Position numbers and translations under genes: made by a program. Below, piece after piece: positions 22,468-25,424 of a stretch of 25,424 nucleotides of DNA (position 1 is the stretch's first letter; every line of letters starts with the position of its first letter). Location of the stretch: positions 1 through 25,424 of the forward strand of contig JAEZAI010000218.1 in assembly GCA_023427825.1 (NCBI GenBank). The letters are read 5' to 3'. The notes beneath the pieces are model-generated. The model was not told where the DNA came from. It searched no databases and saw nothing but the letters and a program-made list of their open reading frames with translations. Source of the stretch: Actinomycetes bacterium (GTDB lineage: Bacteria > Actinomycetota > Acidimicrobiia > Acidimicrobiales > Microtrichaceae).

Positions 22468-23784
22468 ATGCAAGTGGGGCGAGTGATCCGAGTTCTTTTC
22501 GTGACCGCAGCTGCGGCCGTGGCGCTGGCGGGGTGTGCGCCGCCGACCACCGTGCCGGGGGACACGACGACCGTGCCGGGCGACACCACCACGTCGACCA
22601 CGTCCACGAGCACGACCTCCACGTCCACCACGACGAGCACGTCGATCACCACGACGAGCACGTCGACGACGACCACCAGCAGCACCACGACCACGACCGT
22701 GCCGTCGTCGCCGGTGGTGACCAACCGACTGGCGTCGGGGAACAACCACACCTGCGCGATCACGACGGCGGGGGCGGCCAAGTGCTGGGGTTCGAACGCC
22801 GCCGGCCAGCTCGGCAACGGGACGACCACGTCCTCCAACACGCCGGTCGCGGTCACCGGCGTGTCCTCGGGCGTTCAGTCGATGGTCGCCGGCGAAAGCC
22901 AGACCTGTGCGATCAACGCGGCGGGGGGCGTCGTCTGCTGGGGATCGAACGCCTCCGGCCAGCTCGGTGACGGTTCCACGACCAACCGGTCCGAGCCCAC
23001 GCCGGTCCAGGGCCTCTCGAGCGGCGTCAGCGTGCTCGCCGCCGGCGACAACCACACGTGTGCCGGACTGGCCGCAGGCGGTGTGAAGTGCTGGGGCTGG
23101 GGGAGCTCGGGTCAGCTTGGCAACAACGCCATCACCACGACGTCCTCGCCGGTCGACGTCTCCGGGATCAGCGGCCAGGTGGTGTCGCTCTCCGCTGGCT
23201 ACGCGCACACCTGCGCCGTGCTGTCCGGTGGATCGGTGAAGTGCTGGGGTCGCGCCGGGTCCGGTCAGATCGGCAACGGTTCGACGGTCAACAGCCGGGT
23301 GCCCGTCGACGTGACGGGCGCGACCTCGGGCGGGACAGCGGTCGTCGGCGGTGGTGCGCACTCGTGTGCCGTCGTGTCGTCCGCCGCCCGCTGCTGGGGT
23401 CTCAACCTCCTCGGCCAGATCGGCGACGGGTCGACGACCAACCGCACCACGTCGGTCGCTGTCGCCAACGGGTCCCCCGTCTCCGCCGTCGCCGCTGGTG
23501 CGTCGCACTCGTGCGCACTGTTCACGACCGGCGGTGTGAAGTGCTGGGGCGACAACGCCTCTGGCGTCCTGGGCACGGGTTCGACGTCTCCGGCGTCGTC
23601 GACCGCTCCGCTGCAGGTCAGCGGGTTGACCTCGGGCGTGGTCGAGGTCAGCGCCGGTGCCGCTCACACCTGCGTGCTGACCAACGCGAACGCGGTCCGC
23701 TGCTGGGGCGTGAACGACTACGGCCAGCTCGGCAACGGCGGCACCTCGAGCGCCAGCTCGCCGGTCACCGTCAACGGTCTCTGA
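22468..23784 (+). CDS. Lipoprotein with Ser/Thr-rich stalk and seven-blade RCC1 beta-propeller
   Basis: A 438-residue protein. A lipoprotein signal peptide ends in the lipobox ALAG-C23. A stalk follows with two VPGDTTT copies, then residues 40-77, all but one Ser or Thr. The remainder is seven RCC1-type repeats, each with a G-H-T/S-C-A strand and a CWG...GQLG-type turn. The conserved CWG occurs seven times, enough for a closed propeller. Each blade has two cysteines, which suggests disulfides outside the cell. Many N-x-S/T sequons lie in the turns (NHT, NGT, NAS, NRS, NGS, NRT). It is probably a surface-anchored binding protein; the ligand is unknown. A strong GGAGGGCGAGGGG precedes ATG 22468. 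Confidence 0.88.
   Translation: MQVGRVIRVLFVTAAAAVALAGCAPPTTVPGDTTTVPGDTTTSTTSTSTTSTSTTTSTSITTTSTSTTTTSSTTTTTVPSSPVVTNRLASGNNHTCAITTAGAAKCWGSNAAGQLGNGTTTSSNTPVAVTGVSSGVQSMVAGESQTCAINAAGGVVCWGSNASGQLGDGSTTNRSEPTPVQGLSSGVSVLAAGDNHTCAGLAAGGVKCWGWGSSGQLGNNAITTTSSPVDVSGISGQVVSLSAGYAHTCAVLSGGSVKCWGRAGSGQIGNGSTVNSRVPVDVTGATSGGTAVVGGGAHSCAVVSSAARCWGLNLLGQIGDGSTTNRTTSVAVANGSPVSAVAAGASHSCALFTTGGVKCWGDNASGVLGTGSTSPASSTAPLQVSGLTSGVVEVSAGAAHTCVLTNANAVRCWGVNDYGQLGNGGTSSASSPVTVNGL
22626..22666 (+). repeat. Tandem 20-bp direct repeat, 21-bp period, in the Ser/Thr stalk
   Basis: The 20 bases at 22626-22645 recur exactly at 22647-22666, one base between them, so the period is 7 codons. It sits inside a longer run of ACG/ACC/AGC/TCG codons. 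Such a repeat could gain or lose 7-residue units in frame and change stalk length. Confidence 0.8.
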
Positions 23785-23833
23785 CGGCAAACGTGCTTTC
23801 ACCCTTGCGGTTCGTCGCCGAGGGTGCCACAGT

Positions 23834-23848
23834 CTGAACGTTGTTCAG
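23834..23848. promoter_or_regulatory. CTGAAC-GTT-GTTCAG palindrome upstream of the beta-helix gene
   Basis: Perfect 6-bp arms with a 3-bp spacer, containing the same TGAAC-N3-GTTCA core as the site at 22433. A weak promoter (TTGCGG at 23805-23810, 17 bp, CACAGT at 23828-23833) ends just before it, giving the same promoter-palindrome order as at the RCC1 gene. The remaining 95 bp up to the start codon form a leader with no other feature seen. Confidence 0.5.
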
Positions 23849-23943
23849 CGACGTGGGCCACGCTGGGAGACCTCGTGGCACCTCGTCCTGGGGCGAACCT
23901 GGGGGCACGTGGGGTGCTCTCCTTGGCTACAGGGAGATTGGTG

Positions 23944-25424
23944 ATGATCAGTTGGAAGAGTCGGGGGGTGCGCGCCCTCGCGGCCGTGGCCCTCATCGGT
24001 TCTGTGGGGGCGGGGGCGATCGTCGCCAATCCAGCCTCCGCGGCCGGAGCGAACCTCTACGTGTCGACGACCGGTGCTGATACCGGCAACTGTCAGGACA
24101 GCGGCAATCCGTGCCTGACGATCAACTACGCGGTCGGGCAGGCGGCGACCGGTGACATCGTCAACGTCGCAGCCGGCTCCTACGCCGAGAACGTCGTGGT
24201 GTCCAAGAGCCTGACGTTCAAGGGCGCCAACGCTGGCATCAGCGCCGGCACCGACGCCGGGACGCGCGGTGCGGAGAGCACCGTGAAGTCGTTCCGCTCG
24301 ACGGCAGTCCTCACCTCGGCGGCCACCGCCTTCGGCGCCACGCCGACCGACGTGACGATCGACGGCTTCCGACTGGACCCCCAGGGCGACACCTCGTTCC
24401 CGTTCCAGGGCGGCACCGCCATCATCGGCATGATCCACCTGCGTGGCGGGTCCGGCACGGGCACCACCGTGGTGAACAACGTCATCTCGGGTGGTGGGGC
24501 GTTCACGCCTGCCAACCAGAGCCTGATGGCGATCGCCGGCGTGGTCGTCGGCTCGGGCACGACCAACATCAGCGACAACCGGGTCGAGAACACCCGCTAC
24601 GCGACCCGGACCATCCAGCAGGCCGGCGGCACGTTCCCGGCGCTGACGGCGACGCTCGACGACAACGTGCTGACCGGCGTGGCCGTCCAGGGCATCGGCA
24701 CGGGTGGCGCCACCGGCGTCGTCCAGCCGGGTGCGACCATCACGGACAATGCGATCGACGCCGTCGGTCGCGGCGCCGCCGGTCCCGGCGGTGTCGTCAT
24801 GACGAACGGCAACAACGTCATCACGGGCAACACCTTCACGGACCTCGGTTCCGGCGTGTTCCTCAGCCTCTGCAAGAAGTGGAACACGACGAACAACACC
24901 GTCGACGACAACATCTTCAACGCAGCCGGCATCTCGATCCGCCCCTCCTTCGACGGCGGTCAGTGCACGACTGGTTCCTCCGGTGACGTCGAGGGCTCCG
25001 GCTCGTGGGTCGTCGACGGCGGCCAGTTCGACGGGTTCAACGCCAACGGCAACTCGTTCATCGGAACGGCCGGCATCTCGAGCGACTCCGACCAGCGCTG
25101 GTCGGCGAACAAGCCGGTCACCAACGGCCCGATCAACGTGACCTGCAACTGGTGGAACTCGCCCACCGGTCCGACGACGCCGACCAACGTCGGCGGGACG
25201 GGTGCGTTCCTGATCTTCCCGACGACCGCAGGACAGCCGGACTACACCTACCTGCCGTGGGAGACCGCCAACAACGGTGCGTGCAACGGTCCGTTGGCGC
25301 CGGCTCCGGTGGTGCGGATTGCTGATGCTGAGGTGTTGGAGCCTGCGTCGGGTCAGTCGGCGGCGTTCGTGCCGGTGATGTTGGATGCTCCGGCGACGGA
25401 GAACGTGACGGTGCGGTACTACAC
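23944..25424 (+). CDS. Secreted right-handed beta-helix protein with a Calx-beta-like domain starting at the edge (partial)
   Basis: The frame is open to the window end, giving 493 visible residues. ATG 23944 is 7 bp after AGGGAG; GTG 23941 is an alternative start. A signal peptide spans about residues 1-33 (ASA then AGANLYV). NLYVSTTGAD, a Cys-Pro-Cys-like NCQDSGNPC, then GDIVNVAAGSYAENVVV is the standard opening of pectate-lyase-like/DUF1565 beta-helix proteins. Asn-rich coils repeating every 22-28 residues follow (for example NNVITGNTFTDLGSGVF). After about residue 453 the sequence VVRIADAEVLEPASG onward resembles the first strands of a Calx-beta domain. It is likely a large extracellular adhesin or glycan-binding protein. 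Codon use changes abruptly at the domain border (see findings). Confidence 0.82.
   Translation, partial: MISWKSRGVRALAAVALIGSVGAGAIVANPASAAGANLYVSTTGADTGNCQDSGNPCLTINYAVGQAATGDIVNVAAGSYAENVVVSKSLTFKGANAGISAGTDAGTRGAESTVKSFRSTAVLTSAATAFGATPTDVTIDGFRLDPQGDTSFPFQGGTAIIGMIHLRGGSGTGTTVVNNVISGGGAFTPANQSLMAIAGVVVGSGTTNISDNRVENTRYATRTIQQAGGTFPALTATLDDNVLTGVAVQGIGTGGATGVVQPGATITDNAIDAVGRGAAGPGGVVMTNGNNVITGNTFTDLGSGVFLSLCKKWNTTNNTVDDNIFNAAGISIRPSFDGGQCTTGSSGDVEGSGSWVVDGGQFDGFNANGNSFIGTAGISSDSDQRWSANKPVTNGPINVTCNWWNSPTGPTTPTNVGGTGAFLIFPTTAGQPDYTYLPWETANNGACNGPLAPAPVVRIADAEVLEPASGQSAAFVPVMLDAPATENVTVRYY

Noticed and set aside
22550..22705. CRISPR-like or regulatory repeat array
   Set aside because: The repeats are coding, in frame, and explained by the Ser/Thr-rich stalk; there are no spacers.
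22433..23847. SOS (LexA) boxes
   Set aside because: The actinobacterial LexA site has GAAC-N4-GTTC with different outer bases; here the spacer is 3 bp and the outer bases are T and A, and the downstream genes are not repair genes.

Overview
The window is about 25 kb of very GC-rich DNA with G/C-ending codons, many GTG starts and 4-bp gene overlaps. This fits a high-GC actinobacterium. Secreted RCC1-repeat and beta-helix/Calx-beta-like proteins beside a glycan locus suggest an Acidimicrobiia-type lineage, but that placement is inference. Almost the whole window is one surface-glycan locus, broken into short transcription units on both strands.

Left edge (1-2243): two adjacent minus-strand cupin/JmjC-like genes, the second running off the edge, and a small plus-strand membrane-anchored protein. 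Next (2227-6033) is a tight minus-strand operon with 4-bp overlaps: nucleotide-sugar 6-dehydrogenase, NodB-type deacetylase, GT4 glycosyltransferase and low-molecular-weight tyrosine phosphatase.

Centre (6226-17137): homologues of most of the Campylobacter Pgl toolkit. These are PglF-type 4,6-dehydratase, a UDP-hexose/HexNAc 4-epimerase, PglD-type acetyltransferase, PglC-type phosphoglycosyl transferase, PglE-type aminotransferase, two GT4 enzymes and a one-polypeptide ABC exporter of PglK layout. Together they could make UDP-di-N-acetylbacillosamine (or the 4-amino isomer), load it on undecaprenyl phosphate, extend it and flip it. No oligosaccharyltransferase, Wzx/Wzy pair or tyrosine kinase is visible here. 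A GNAT protein and an unknown membrane protein are interleaved.

Right (17155-22258): a methyltransferase and a GT2 enzyme on the plus strand face a GT4/pyruvyltransferase pair on the minus strand. An intact IS481-family element sits exactly between them. It inserted in a CTAG that appears to have carried both genes' overlapping stop codons. Its duplication kept both genes intact and also supplies the transposase stop codon.

Right edge (22468-25424): a lipoprotein with a Ser/Thr-rich stalk and a seven-blade RCC1 propeller, then a secreted beta-helix protein that runs off the window. The upstream regions of both contain the same palindrome, TGAAC-N3-GTTCA. A near-copy lies between the divergent pglC-like and pglE-like genes. 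This suggests common regulation of the glycan pathway and the surface proteins that might carry or bind the glycan.
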